This document shows, piece after piece, positions 33,129-41,635 of a stretch of 56,512 nt of DNA. Origin of the DNA: Fluviicola sp. (GTDB taxonomy: Bacteria > Bacteroidota > Bacteroidia > Flavobacteriales_D > Crocinitomicaceae). The position numbers and the translations under genes are program-made. The stretch lies in the NCBI GenBank assembly GCA_021300395.1, contig JAJTEO010000020.1:1-56512 (forward strand), in the 5' to 3' direction. Below the pieces are notes generated by a model that worked only from the letters and a program-made list of their open reading frames with translations, was not told where the DNA came from and did not search any database. The stretch's first letter is position 1, and every line of letters starts with the position of its first letter.

Positions 33129-33830
33129 ATGAAACAGACAGATAAAGGTATATTAATTAATCGAATTTCATACGGCGATAGTAGTTATATTATTACATTC
33201 TATACCTTAGAAAAAGGGATACAAAAATTTATTTTTCAAGGAGTTAAAAAAAAGAAAATTCCTGTTTTCCCTTTACTTGTAGCTGAGATTACTTATTATA
33301 AAAGGCCAGATAGTGAATTAGGTAAATTAACGAATATTGATGCTAAAAATCAATTATTGGAATTATCTTTTCATCCTATAAAATCAATCATTTCTTTTTT
33401 TATTGCAGATGTTTTAAATAAATGCTTAAAACACGAGGAACAAGATGAGGAATTGTACTACTTTTTAGAGAAATTTATTCTTCATTTGAATGAAGAAGAG
33501 GAATTAGCTCACTTACCAGTTTTCTTTTTGACTGAGTTCTCAAAACATTTAGGAGTATCACCAAATATGTCGACTTCAGTAGACGCTATTTATTTCAATG
33601 TGATTGATGGAGAGTTTTCTTTACTTCGACCTACTGGAGATATTTATTATGAAGGAGAAACAGCTAAATTAATTTACTGTCTTTTTGAAAATGATTTAAA
33701 ATCAAATGCATTCACAAAATTGGATCGTAAGAAAGCGCTTGATGCAATGATTCAGTACTATCAAATTCATATTCCACAATTTGGTAATTTAACATCGTTG
33801 CCAATTATCTATGATATTTTATACGCATAA
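33129..33830 (+). CDS. recO: DNA repair protein RecO
   Basis: RecO loads RecA onto SSB-coated DNA in the RecF pathway. The 233-residue protein starts with an OB-fold (GILINRISYGDSSYIITFYT) and continues with the helical part (FFIADVLNKCLKHEEQDEEL, LPVFFLTEFSKHLGVSPN). The C-terminal Cys zinc knuckle found in some RecO proteins is missing. It is last in the unit and followed by a bidirectional terminator. Confidence 0.9.
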   Translation: MKQTDKGILINRISYGDSSYIITFYTLEKGIQKFIFQGVKKKKIPVFPLLVAEITYYKRPDSELGKLTNIDAKNQLLELSFHPIKSIISFFIADVLNKCLKHEEQDEELYYFLEKFILHLNEEEELAHLPVFFLTEFSKHLGVSPNMSTSVDAIYFNVIDGEFSLLRPTGDIYYEGETAKLIYCLFENDLKSNAFTKLDRKKALDAMIQYYQIHIPQFGNLTSLPIIYDILYA

Positions 33831-33862
33831 AAAAAGGCTATCAGTTTTGATAGCCTTTTTTT
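33829..33862. terminator. Bidirectional terminator between recO and the ABC substrate-binding lipoprotein gene
   Basis: GGCTATCA (33836-33843) pairs with TGATAGCC (33848-33855), loop GTTT, flanked by an A-tract on the left and a T-tract on the right. It fits both convergent genes. Confidence 0.85.
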
Positions 33863-33876
33863 GAAATATTTGAGAA

Positions 33877-35589
33877 TTAATCTCTAGGTTCTTTTATATA
33901 TACTTTTGAGAAATCAATTGCCTCCATAGAGTTTGTTTTAAAATCTCTAATTCTAGCATTTACCATCAAAATAAAGTCTCCCGTTAAAATTGGCATTACT
34001 GGACATCTATCAATGATTAATTGATCACATTTCACCATTAACTCATTTCTTTTTTGAGGATTTACTTCTCTTAAAGCTTGTTCGTATAATTTATCGTATT
34101 CTTGATTTTTGAATTGGAAACCATTTAATAAATAATCAGCACCATGAATGTTTCCACCATAGAAAATTGATAAGAATGTTTCAGGGTCTGGATAATCAGC
34201 AATCCAACCACCTCTCCAAATCTTAGCTTGTCCAGATGCAATTGCTTTATCTCTTTCTTTAATTGTACAAAGTTTAATTTTTAAGTGAAGATTTAAATTT
34301 TTATTTAATGCACTTACAACACCTTGAACCATTCTGTGAGATTTTGAACCTTCTTTTGTATTTACATAAATAGAAAGAGCTGGAAAATTTTTACCATTAG
34401 GATATCCTGCTTTTGCTAATAATTCTTTTGCTAATTCAACATTGTAAGAGTGACCAGTTACTTTATTGTTTGGGTAGATATCCATTGGTGGAACAAACCC
34501 ATTTAAAGCAGGGTAACCTTCACCTTCCAAGTTTGTATTTACAATTTCTTGTCTGTCTACTGCTAAATTAAATGCTTTACGAACATTTTCATCTTTAAAC
34601 TCTTTACTTTGACAAGCAAAGGCAATATATGCCATACTCATGCTAGATTCGTTCTCAATTTTATGTTTCACATTTAAACCTTTTTGAGCATCTTGAAGTG
34701 ATCCTAAAATGTTTTCAATTTCTTCAACAGGTATTTCCATTACAACATCAATCGCTTTCTTTCTAAAAGCCATCAATTCACTTCTCTTATTTTTAGAATA
34801 AGTTAAACTGATTTTATCTAAGAATGGTAATTGATTTCCAAAATTGTCTTTTCTCCAATAATTTGGATTTCTATTTAGAATAATTTGTTGGTCATTTGCG
34901 ATTTCTAACATAAAAGGTCCAGTTCCAACAGGGTGTTTGCTAATTTCTTCTCCATATTTCTCAAAAGCTTCTTTTGGAACAATGCTTAATCCTGTGTGAG
35001 ATAAAATTTTCTCTAAACCTATAAAAGGTTGGTTCAATTCAATCTTAACAGTATTAGCATCTACAACTTTAATTCCAGAAACACTTTTTCCGTTAATTCC
35101 ATTTTTAGTAGCTTCCATAAAAGATTTAGCACCTTTAATGTAATTCGTTAATAAGTAACTTACTTGATTGGAGTGTAATCCCGAGCATGCTAAATCCAAT
35201 GAAAATTTAACATCTTCTGCTGTTAATTCTCTTGAGCCATCGCTGAAACAATCATCTTCATGAAATTTCACTCCTTTTCGAATTTTAATAGTATAAACAG
35301 AAGCATTTCCATTCATTTCAAAAGATTCAGCTATTAAAGGAGTTGCTTTTAAACTTGTTAAATCAATTTTGAATAAAGGCTCATACATTTGACCTAAAAC
35401 TCTTTGAGAAAATACATCGATAGATTCTATAGGGAATAAGGAAGCAATTTTTTCAGAGGACATGAATTTTAATTCACCTCCATATTGTTTACCTCCTACT
35501 GCCACTTTCATTTTTTCAGAATTTGATCCTGAACAAGATATTAGTAAAACAGTTAACAGTGAATAGACAAAAATTAGTTTTGTTCGCAT
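33877..35589 (-). CDS. ABC transporter substrate-binding lipoprotein (peptide type)
   Basis: A 570-residue protein of the family 5 solute-binding proteins (DppA/OppA type). It has a lipobox (LLISCSGSN, Cys19) and family stretches such as RVLGQMYEPLFKIDLTSL, TAEDVKFSLDLA, VPVEEIENILGS and GYPNGKNFPALSIYV. The likely ligands are oligopeptides, but the specificity cannot be read. No permease or ATPase genes are nearby, so it is either an orphan or served by a system elsewhere. It has its own promoter (TAATTTTG, 35643-35636). Confidence 0.9.
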   Translation of the reverse strand: MRTKLIFVYSLLTVLLISCSGSNSEKMKVAVGGKQYGGELKFMSSEKIASLFPIESIDVFSQRVLGQMYEPLFKIDLTSLKATPLIAESFEMNGNASVYTIKIRKGVKFHEDDCFSDGSRELTAEDVKFSLDLACSGLHSNQVSYLLTNYIKGAKSFMEATKNGINGKSVSGIKVVDANTVKIELNQPFIGLEKILSHTGLSIVPKEAFEKYGEEISKHPVGTGPFMLEIANDQQIILNRNPNYWRKDNFGNQLPFLDKISLTYSKNKRSELMAFRKKAIDVVMEIPVEEIENILGSLQDAQKGLNVKHKIENESSMSMAYIAFACQSKEFKDENVRKAFNLAVDRQEIVNTNLEGEGYPALNGFVPPMDIYPNNKVTGHSYNVELAKELLAKAGYPNGKNFPALSIYVNTKEGSKSHRMVQGVVSALNKNLNLHLKIKLCTIKERDKAIASGQAKIWRGGWIADYPDPETFLSIFYGGNIHGADYLLNGFQFKNQEYDKLYEQALREVNPQKRNELMVKCDQLIIDRCPVMPILTGDFILMVNARIRDFKTNSMEAIDFSKVYIKEPRD

Positions 35590-35635
35590 TTTTTAAATTG
35601 TATTTTTTAAATTTTCAACTTTTGAATTTAGTATT

Positions 35636-35643
35636 CAAAATTA
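35636..35643 (-). promoter_or_regulatory. -7 box TAATTTTG upstream of the peptide-binding lipoprotein gene
   Basis: An exact TAnnTTTG match on the minus strand, 46 nt before the ATG at 35589. Confidence 0.45.
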
Positions 35644-35679
35644 AGAAAACCTAATTTTAAAACTACTATCTTTTATAAA

Positions 35680-36651
35680 TTAATTAAATCCTATTTTTTC
35701 TCTAACACGATCTAAAACTTTTCTTGCTACTTTTTTAGCTTTTGTAGCACCTAATGCTAATGCTTTATCAATTTTTGTTGTGTCAGCCATTAATGAATTA
35801 TATAATTCACGTTCACTTTTGAATTTTGTTAAAATTAAATCATAAAGAGCAATTTTAGCATGGCCATAACCATATCCACCAGCAATATAATTGGTTTTCA
35901 TTACTTCAATTTCTGCTTCTGAAGCTAATAATTTATAAATTGCGAAGATATGACAAGTATCAGGATCTTTAGGTTCTTCCAGTTCTTTACTATCAGAAAC
36001 TATTGACATGACTTGTTTCTTCAATTCTTTTTCAGGTAAAAATATATTTATAAAATTCCCTCTAGATTTGCTCATTTTTTCACCATCAGTTCCAGGAATC
36101 AACATTGTATCTTCTTGAATTTTGTCTTGAGGTAAAACGAAAGTTTCTCCCATTTTATGATTAAATCGTGCTGCAACATCTCTTGTCATTTCTAAATGTT
36201 GTAACTGATCTTTACCAACAGGCACGATTTCAGCATCATATAAAAGTATATCTGCGGCCATTAATATTGGGTAGCTAAATAATCCAGCATTTACATCCGC
36301 TAAACGATCGCTTTTGTCTTTGAAACCATGAGCTAATGTCAATCTTTGGTAAGGGAAAAAGCATAATAAGTGCCACATTAATTCAGTAACTTCAGGAATA
36401 TCACTTTGTCTGTAAAATACTGTTTTTTCAGGATTAATTCCAAATGCCAACCATGTTGCAGCTGTAGAATAGGTATTAGTTCTCAATTCATCTCCATCTT
36501 TAATTTGAGTTAAAGAGTGCATATCTGCAATAAACATAAACGATTCATTAGCAGGATTATTTGCCATCTCAATTGCTGGAATAATTGCGCCTAATAAATT
36601 TCCTAAATGCGGTGTTCCAGTACTTTGAACACCTGTTAGAATACGTGCCAT
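35680..36651 (-). CDS. trpS: Tryptophan--tRNA ligase
   Basis: A 323-residue class I aminoacyl-tRNA synthetase that charges tRNA(Trp). It has the HIGH-type motif TGTPHLGNLLGAI near residue 11 and the KMSKS loop DGEKMSKSRGN. Further Rossmann-fold landmarks are YDAEIVPVGKDQLQHLEM and IYKLLASEAEIEV. The length is normal. It is divergent from plsC (90 nt between starts). Confidence 0.95.
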   Translation of the reverse strand: MARILTGVQSTGTPHLGNLLGAIIPAIEMANNPANESFMFIADMHSLTQIKDGDELRTNTYSTAATWLAFGINPEKTVFYRQSDIPEVTELMWHLLCFFPYQRLTLAHGFKDKSDRLADVNAGLFSYPILMAADILLYDAEIVPVGKDQLQHLEMTRDVAARFNHKMGETFVLPQDKIQEDTMLIPGTDGEKMSKSRGNFINIFLPEKELKKQVMSIVSDSKELEEPKDPDTCHIFAIYKLLASEAEIEVMKTNYIAGGYGYGHAKIALYDLILTKFKSERELYNSLMADTTKIDKALALGATKAKKVARKVLDRVREKIGFN

Positions 36652-36705
36652 TTGATTCTTATTTTTTGGCTAATTTACTCATAATTTTAGCAAAAAGGAT
36701 GAGAG

Positions 36706-36737
36706 TTGTTGAGTTGAATTTGATTTTTGTATATTTG
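36706..36737 (+). promoter_or_regulatory. Promoter of plsC: TTGTTG, 18 nt, TATATTTG
   Basis: TTGTTG (36706-36711), an 18-nt spacer and TATATTTG (36730-36737) make a good Bacteroidota promoter. The GTG start follows only 4 nt later (ATAA), so the mRNA would begin at or next to the start codon. Confidence 0.6.
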
Positions 36738-36741
36738 ATAA

Positions 36742-37515
36742 GTGAAGTATTGGAAATTCATAGGAGGAAATAGTTGGAAAATTTATGTTGGGATTGTGTT
36801 TTTCTCGACAGGGATAATATTATATCCTTTTTTTTTAATTGTACTTGCCGTTCCAAGTTGGAAAAAAGTAAGTTTTAAATTATCTATACTTTGGAGTTGG
36901 TTGATTCGAATTCTTTGTTTTTACCATGTTTATAAAGTTAAAAAGTCTCCGTTGCCTGATGGACCTTATGTAATTGTTGCAAATCATGCCTCTTATCTTG
37001 ATATTTTTTTGATGTGTACGATAATGCCTCAACATCCTTTTGTTTTTTTAGGTAAAAGTGAATTGTTGAGCTATCCTATTTTGGGAACATATTTCAGAAA
37101 ATTGCATATTCCTGTTTTTAGAACCGATAAACGTAAAGCAGCAATGTCTTTTATTCAGGCAAAGAAAATGGTGAAAGAAGGTTGGAGTTTAATGATTTTT
37201 CCGGAAGGTGGAATTGCTGATGAGAATTTACCAAGGATGATGCCTTTTAAAGACGGCGCTTTCAAATTAGCGAAAGCATTGAGTGTACCTATTGTTCCGA
37301 TAACATTCACAAATAATCATCTGTTATTTACCGATCCTGGAAGTTGGTTTGGTGGTGCTAGACCTGGTGTTTCAAAGGTTCATATTCATGAATTTGTATC
37401 CGTTGCTGAAATAGGACTTTTAACAGATAAAGAATTGTTGAAATTGTGTTTTGATATAGTAAATCGTCCATTGATCGATGCGTTTCCGGAAATTTGTAAA
37501 AGTGATTTAATTTAG
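36742..37515 (+). CDS. plsC: 1-acyl-sn-glycerol-3-phosphate acyltransferase (PlsC family)
   Basis: A 257-residue membrane acyltransferase. It makes phosphatidic acid from lysophosphatidic acid in phospholipid synthesis. The start is GTG (36742), 4 nt after a -7 box. A hydrophobic segment (about 13-36) leads into the acyltransferase domain. The catalytic HX4D is H82 to D87 (NHASYLD), and block III is FPEGGI (153-158). No partner gene is adjacent. The cysteine desulfurase gene follows after a 69-nt gap with its own promoter. Confidence 0.88.
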   Translation: MKYWKFIGGNSWKIYVGIVFFSTGIILYPFFLIVLAVPSWKKVSFKLSILWSWLIRILCFYHVYKVKKSPLPDGPYVIVANHASYLDIFLMCTIMPQHPFVFLGKSELLSYPILGTYFRKLHIPVFRTDKRKAAMSFIQAKKMVKEGWSLMIFPEGGIADENLPRMMPFKDGAFKLAKALSVPIVPITFTNNHLLFTDPGSWFGGARPGVSKVHIHEFVSVAEIGLLTDKELLKLCFDIVNRPLIDAFPEICKSDLI

Positions 37516-37562
37516 AGTTTTACCATTTAGATACTATTTTTTCAAATAAACCTTCTTTTCCC

Positions 37563-37570
37563 TATCTTTG
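37563..37570 (+). promoter_or_regulatory. -7 box TATCTTTG upstream of the cysteine desulfurase gene
   Basis: An exact TAnnTTTG match, 14 nt before the ATG at 37585. Confidence 0.5.
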
Positions 37571-37584
37571 ACAAAATTTTTTTT

Positions 37585-38724
37585 ATGAGAGTTTATTTAG
37601 ATAATGCTGCTACAACACCTGTAGCTCCCGAAGTAATAGAAGCAATGATTCCAGTATTAAAAAATGATTTTGGAAATCCATCTTCTTCTCATTCTTTTGG
37701 TAGACAAGCAAAAGGTGTAATTGAAACTGCACGTAGGACTATTTCTAAATTATTAAACTGTCAATCTTCTGAAATAATATTTACTTCAGGAGGAACAGAA
37801 GCCGATAATATGGCCATTTATTCAGCTGTTAATTTAATGGGTGTTAAACATATAGTTACATCTGAAATTGAACATCATGCTGTTGGACATACAGTTGAAG
37901 CGCTTATTAAATCTCATGGAATTAGAGTGAGTTTTGTAAAATTGGATGAAAAGGGTAATGTTGATTTAAAAGAACTTGAAAATGTATTAATTACAGAAGA
38001 TAAAACGTTGGTTTCATTAATGCATGCCAATAATGAAATTGGTACAATATTACCACTGAAAAGAGTGAGTGAGATGTGCCGTAAATACAACGCTCTTTTT
38101 CATTCCGATACTGTCCAAACGATGGGTCATTATGCCTTTGATTTACAAGATTTAGATATTGATTTCTTAACTTGTGCAGCACATAAATTTCATGGACCTA
38201 AAGGAGTTGGGTTTTTATATGTCAACAAAAAAGCAAAAGTAGAATCATTAATTCATGGTGGTTCTCAAGAAAGAGGCTTAAGAGGTGGAACTGAAAACGT
38301 TCACGGAATTGTAGGTTTAGCTAAAGCGATGGAGTTGGCTTATGTAGATTTAGAAGAACATCAATCACATGTTCAATCTATTAAAACATACATGATTGAA
38401 ACATTAAAGTCATCCTTATCTACAGTTGATTTTCATGGAGAAATTGAACCTTCAAAAAGTTTATATACGGTGTTAAACGTAAGTTTTCCATCTTCTGAAA
38501 GAGGAGGGATGTTATTGTTTACGCTTGATTTGAAAGGTGTGGCATGTTCAGGAGGTAGTGCTTGTACATCAGGCGCAGCTAAAGGTTCACATGTTTTAGA
38601 AGGAATTAAAGCTGATACAACTCGTCCAAATGTTCGATTTTCATTTTCAAGGTATACAACGAAAGAAGAAATTGATTTTGCAATCGAAAAAGTAAAAGAA
38701 ATTTACGAAGAGATATTAGCATAG
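37585..38724 (+). CDS. Cysteine desulfurase (NifS/IscS family)
   Basis: A 379-residue PLP enzyme that takes sulfur from cysteine for Fe-S and thio-modification. It starts with YLDNAATTPVAPEVIEAM; PLP Lys is K201 in CAAHKFHGPKG, and His98 (EIEHHAVGH region) stacks on PLP. The active Cys is C327 in SGGSACTSG, in the flexible loop of the IscS/NifS (group I) type. Another Cys (C321) lies close to it. It is monocistronic here, with an isc-type scaffold elsewhere; the NifU-type and Mrp genes are 7 kb upstream. Confidence 0.93.
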   Translation: MRVYLDNAATTPVAPEVIEAMIPVLKNDFGNPSSSHSFGRQAKGVIETARRTISKLLNCQSSEIIFTSGGTEADNMAIYSAVNLMGVKHIVTSEIEHHAVGHTVEALIKSHGIRVSFVKLDEKGNVDLKELENVLITEDKTLVSLMHANNEIGTILPLKRVSEMCRKYNALFHSDTVQTMGHYAFDLQDLDIDFLTCAAHKFHGPKGVGFLYVNKKAKVESLIHGGSQERGLRGGTENVHGIVGLAKAMELAYVDLEEHQSHVQSIKTYMIETLKSSLSTVDFHGEIEPSKSLYTVLNVSFPSSERGGMLLFTLDLKGVACSGGSACTSGAAKGSHVLEGIKADTTRPNVRFSFSRYTTKEEIDFAIEKVKEIYEEILA

Positions 38725-38750
38725 TTTAAGAATTTTCTGTAATTCTTGTG

Positions 38751-38780
38751 TTTCTCAAAACTTTCGTTATTTTTGAGAAA
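38751..38780. repeat. Perfect 10-bp inverted repeat overlapping the glycosyltransferase -7 box
   Basis: TTTCTCAAAA (38751-38760) and TTTTGAGAAA (38771-38780) are separated by 10 nt. The right arm includes most of TATTTTTG (38768-38775). It could end the cysteine desulfurase mRNA or bind a regulator. There is no T-tract of note. Confidence 0.5.
38768..38775 (+). promoter_or_regulatory. -7 box TATTTTTG upstream of the glycosyltransferase gene
   Basis: An exact TAnnTTTG match, 15 nt before the TTG start at 38791. Confidence 0.45.
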
Positions 38781-38790
38781 ACCGTAAACG

Positions 38791-39819
38791 TTGAGTAAAG
38801 CTAAAAAACACATATTACTTTTAAGTTCTTGGTATCCATCGAGGATAAGTCCATTTTTAGGAAATTTCATTCAACGTTTTGCTCAATTAATAGCTACAAA
38901 ATACCAAGTTTCTGTCATTTATACCATTGCAGACGAATCGATTTCTGAATTTGAAATAGTTGATTCAAATATTGGGAATTTAAGAGAAATCATTGTTTAT
39001 CATCCGAAAGGAAAGTCGTTTTTACAAAAATTACTTTATCAAATAATGGCTTTTAATAAAGCTGCAAATAAGGTTCAGGACGTAGATATAATTCATGCAA
39101 ATGTCATCTTCACAAAAGGCTTACAATTTCTTTTGGCAAAGCGAAAATATAAAAGACCTTTATTATTACTCGAGCATGCATCTTACTATAGAAAAGAAAA
39201 ACGAGAAGATAGATCTATATATGAAAAATTGATTTTATTTTTAATTAAGCGTAAAATTGATCACTTAGCTGTTGTTTCAGAATTATTAAAAAAAGATATT
39301 GTTGTTGATTTTCCAAGTAAATCCATTTCTATTTTACCTTATCATTTAGAATTGAGTTTATTTGAACCCAAGAAACAAATGAAAGAAATTTCTGATTCAG
39401 AAAAGCCAACTCAATTCATTCATGTTTCTACGTTAGATGAAGCTGTAAAAGATCCTAAAGGAATTTTAGATGCATGTAAGGTTCTTGTTAATGGAGGTCA
39501 AACAAATTTTCATTTGACGATTATCAGTGATGAGCCATATTCTAAATGGGAAACATATTTGTACTCGAAAAAAATTACTGAATATGTTACCTTTAAAGGT
39601 CCTTTGGCATGGAATGAATTAGTGCCATTTTACCAAAATTCGGATGCATTTATATTGTTTTCAAAATATGAAACTTTTTCTATTGTGTTAAAAGGAATGT
39701 ATAAAATGATGAATAATAAAGGGAAATTCAATTCTACAGTTATTCGAAATCATGCTAAGTTATTTTCAAAAGAACATGTTTTAAAGACTTATAAGCATTT
39801 GATTGATTCAATGATTTAA
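38791..39819 (+). CDS. GT4-type glycosyltransferase, apparently with an in-frame deletion in the donor site
   Basis: A 342-residue protein starting with TTG (38791). It has the GT-B layout: N-terminal SSWYPSRISPFLGNFIQRF, a His-containing middle (VVSELLKKDIVVDF), then a C-terminal half with FILFSKYETFSIVL. In GT4 enzymes this point is followed by an EALACGxPV...GG...E..NG...V stretch that binds the nucleotide sugar. Here it jumps straight to the final helices (KGMYKMMNNKGKFNSTVIR). The junction is after residue 300, near base 39690. About 40-45 residues seem to be missing in frame, including the second Glu of the EX7E motif. It may be inactive, or an assembly artefact. It is followed 8 nt later by the Gre-like gene. 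Confidence 0.75.
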   Translation: MSKAKKHILLLSSWYPSRISPFLGNFIQRFAQLIATKYQVSVIYTIADESISEFEIVDSNIGNLREIIVYHPKGKSFLQKLLYQIMAFNKAANKVQDVDIIHANVIFTKGLQFLLAKRKYKRPLLLLEHASYYRKEKREDRSIYEKLILFLIKRKIDHLAVVSELLKKDIVVDFPSKSISILPYHLELSLFEPKKQMKEISDSEKPTQFIHVSTLDEAVKDPKGILDACKVLVNGGQTNFHLTIISDEPYSKWETYLYSKKITEYVTFKGPLAWNELVPFYQNSDAFILFSKYETFSIVLKGMYKMMNNKGKFNSTVIRNHAKLFSKEHVLKTYKHLIDSMI

Positions 39820-39827
39820 TAATCTAA

Positions 39828-40274
39828 ATGAATAAAAAAGACGTTCAAGAAGCTGCAGTACATTTTCTTCAATCTAAAATAGATGGATTAAAAATAGTAT
39901 TGGATGATATTTGTAATTCTACTTCGGAAGATTCAAAAAGTTCAGCTGGTGACAAGCATGAAACCGCAACTTCAATGGCTCAATTAGAACAAGAAAAGCT
40001 TTCTAAGCAGTTACAAGTTTTCCTTAATCAACGTGCTGTTTTAGATAGGATTGATTCGTCTAAAATGCATCATAAAATTGAAATAGGAAGTTTAATCCTT
40101 TCAAATAAAGGGTGGTTTTATTTTTCATCTGGATTAGGAATGATCAGTGTTAATAATGAAAATGTGTTTTGTTTGGCATTACAATCTCCAATAGGAGAAT
40201 TATTAAAGGGTAAGCAAAAAGGAGAATCTGTAGTTTTTAATGGGTCAACGACTTCTGTTTTGGAAGTGTATTAA
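39828..40274 (+). CDS. Gre-factor-like C-terminal domain protein
   Basis: A 148-residue protein. Its first half is helical, with the stretch SSAGDKHETATSM, and its second half has the C-terminal fold of GreA/GreB elongation factors (residues about 88-148: IELGSLILSNKG-like start, ALQSPIGELLKGKQKGESV). The GreA N-terminal coiled coil that reaches the RNA polymerase catalytic site is replaced by a helix of a different type. In flavobacterial genomes such proteins are often labelled as 3-oxoacyl-ACP synthase, which does not fit. It lies 8 nt after the glycosyltransferase gene and ends 9 nt before lspA on the other strand. Confidence 0.7.
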   Translation: MNKKDVQEAAVHFLQSKIDGLKIVLDDICNSTSEDSKSSAGDKHETATSMAQLEQEKLSKQLQVFLNQRAVLDRIDSSKMHHKIEIGSLILSNKGWFYFSSGLGMISVNNENVFCLALQSPIGELLKGKQKGESVVFNGSTTSVLEVY

Positions 40275-40283
40275 CATTTAACA

Positions 40284-41027
40284 TTATTCAGCTGAATCAT
40301 CTAATTTTGTTTCTTCAGATTCATTTGAACTTACTATTTCTGAAGAGTTTGAATCACTTTTTTCTACAGCGTTAATTGTTTTAACTTTTGGAAAGTAAGC
40401 ACGTTGTCTAATAAAAATCAAAACAATTCCAGAGGTAATTGCGAAATCAGCTAAGTTCCATATCGCCGGAAAAACTTCATTTCCACCAATACCTGGAATC
40501 CATTGAGGCCAATGAGCTTCAAATTTGAACATGTCTACTACATTTGCAAATAGAAAACCAGTATGACGTGTTTCAACTTGTCCGAAAATTCCACAATCGC
40601 TCTTAATTCCTGAACCTTCTAAATGATTAAAAGGCATACAAGGATCGTATTTAAAAACAAAATCATAGAACATCGAGTCAATTAGATTTCCTGCAGCTCC
40701 AGCTAATATAAGTCCAACAGCAATTAAGAATTCACGTTTAACACCTTTTTTCGCTTGTTGTAACCAATAATATCCTATTCCAATAATCGCAATGATTCTA
40801 AATATACTTAAGGCTAATTTATGCCAAGCTTGAGAGCCAAAAGTTGTTCCAAAAGCCATACCTTGATTTTCAATATAAATCAATTTAAACCATTCGCCGG
40901 CAATTGGAGATTCTTCTCCAGGTGAAAAATGACTTTTGATATATATTTTAATTGCTTGGTCTAAAAATAAAATGAGGGCAATGATAGCCCCCACAATAAA
41001 TATATTTTTCTTCAATGCTGAATTCAC
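40284..41027 (-). CDS. lspA: Lipoprotein signal peptidase
   Basis: LspA is the aspartyl protease in the inner membrane that cuts the signal peptide of lipoproteins. The 247-residue protein has four TM segments, the ENQGMAFG motif and the two catalytic aspartates D117 (GNLIDS) and D194 (NLADFAI). It is longer than the E. coli enzyme (about 160) because of a roughly 60-residue insertion between the aspartates (about 121-180) and a Ser/Glu-rich C-terminal tail (SDSNSSEIVSSNESEE). Such insertions are common in Bacteroidota. It follows the DksA-like gene with a 1-nt gap. Confidence 0.93.
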   Translation of the reverse strand: MNSALKKNIFIVGAIIALILFLDQAIKIYIKSHFSPGEESPIAGEWFKLIYIENQGMAFGTTFGSQAWHKLALSIFRIIAIIGIGYYWLQQAKKGVKREFLIAVGLILAGAAGNLIDSMFYDFVFKYDPCMPFNHLEGSGIKSDCGIFGQVETRHTGFLFANVVDMFKFEAHWPQWIPGIGGNEVFPAIWNLADFAITSGIVLIFIRQRAYFPKVKTINAVEKSDSNSSEIVSSNESEETKLDDSAE

Positions 41028-41028
41028 A

Positions 41029-41412
41029 TTAATCTTTTTGAATGTTTTTAGCTTCTATACTCATAGTTGCATGAGGTACTAACATTAATCTCTCTTTTGG
41101 GATTAATTTTCCGGTAACTCTACATAAACCGTACGTTTTATTCTCTATACGAGTCAATGCGTGTTGTAAACTTTGAACAAATTTTTCTTGACGAGCACTT
41201 AGTTGAGCAACTTCTTCACGTGATAATGTTTGTGAACCATCTTCCATCATGTTAAATGTACGACCAGTATCATCTGTACCATGATTATCGCTGTTTGATA
41301 AAGAAGCACGAAGTAATTCGTAATCTTCATTAGCTTCATGTAATTTACGTTGAATTAATTCTTTAAACTCCTGTAGTTCTGAATCTGAGTAACGTGTTTT
41401 TTCTTGTGACAT
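41029..41412 (-). CDS. TraR/DksA family protein with degenerate zinc finger
   Basis: A 127-residue protein with the DksA layout: N-terminal helices (RYSDSELQEFKELIQRKLHE) and a coiled-coil tip (MMEDGSQTLSREEVAQLSAR). The C-terminal region (NKTYGLCRVTGKLIPKERL) keeps only one Cys of the four that bind zinc in E. coli DksA. This is typical of the Bacteroidota branch. It probably binds the secondary channel of RNA polymerase and answers ppGpp or redox cues; that is inference. It is first in a two-gene unit with lspA. Confidence 0.9.
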   Translation of the reverse strand: MSQEKTRYSDSELQEFKELIQRKLHEANEDYELLRASLSNSDNHGTDDTGRTFNMMEDGSQTLSREEVAQLSARQEKFVQSLQHALTRIENKTYGLCRVTGKLIPKERLMLVPHATMSIEAKNIQKD

Positions 41413-41456
41413 TTGTGTATATTTTAAATATTTTGAAAAAGCATTTTTAATGGAGG

Positions 41457-41464
41457 CAAATATA
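41457..41464 (-). promoter_or_regulatory. -7 box TATATTTG upstream of the dksA-like-lspA unit
   Basis: An exact TAnnTTTG match on the minus strand, about 44 nt before the ATG at 41412. Confidence 0.5.
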
Positions 41465-41623
41465 AACTAAAATTAGAAATGACAATATAGAAGTTTTCCA
41501 CTATGATTAGTTTTTGTTTATAAAATTTAAATTAAGCAATATACTCTAATAAAAATTCTATTTTTCAACACTTATATGTCTTTAATTCTTGAATTAATCA
41601 ATAATTTGTAAAAAGAAATAATG

Positions 41624-41631
41624 TAACTTTG
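41624..41631 (+). promoter_or_regulatory. -7 box TAACTTTG, 4 nt before the DUF6427 start
   Basis: The order is TAACTTTG, TTTC, ATG. This predicts a leaderless or nearly leaderless mRNA. Confidence 0.5.
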
Positions 41632-41635
41632 TTTC

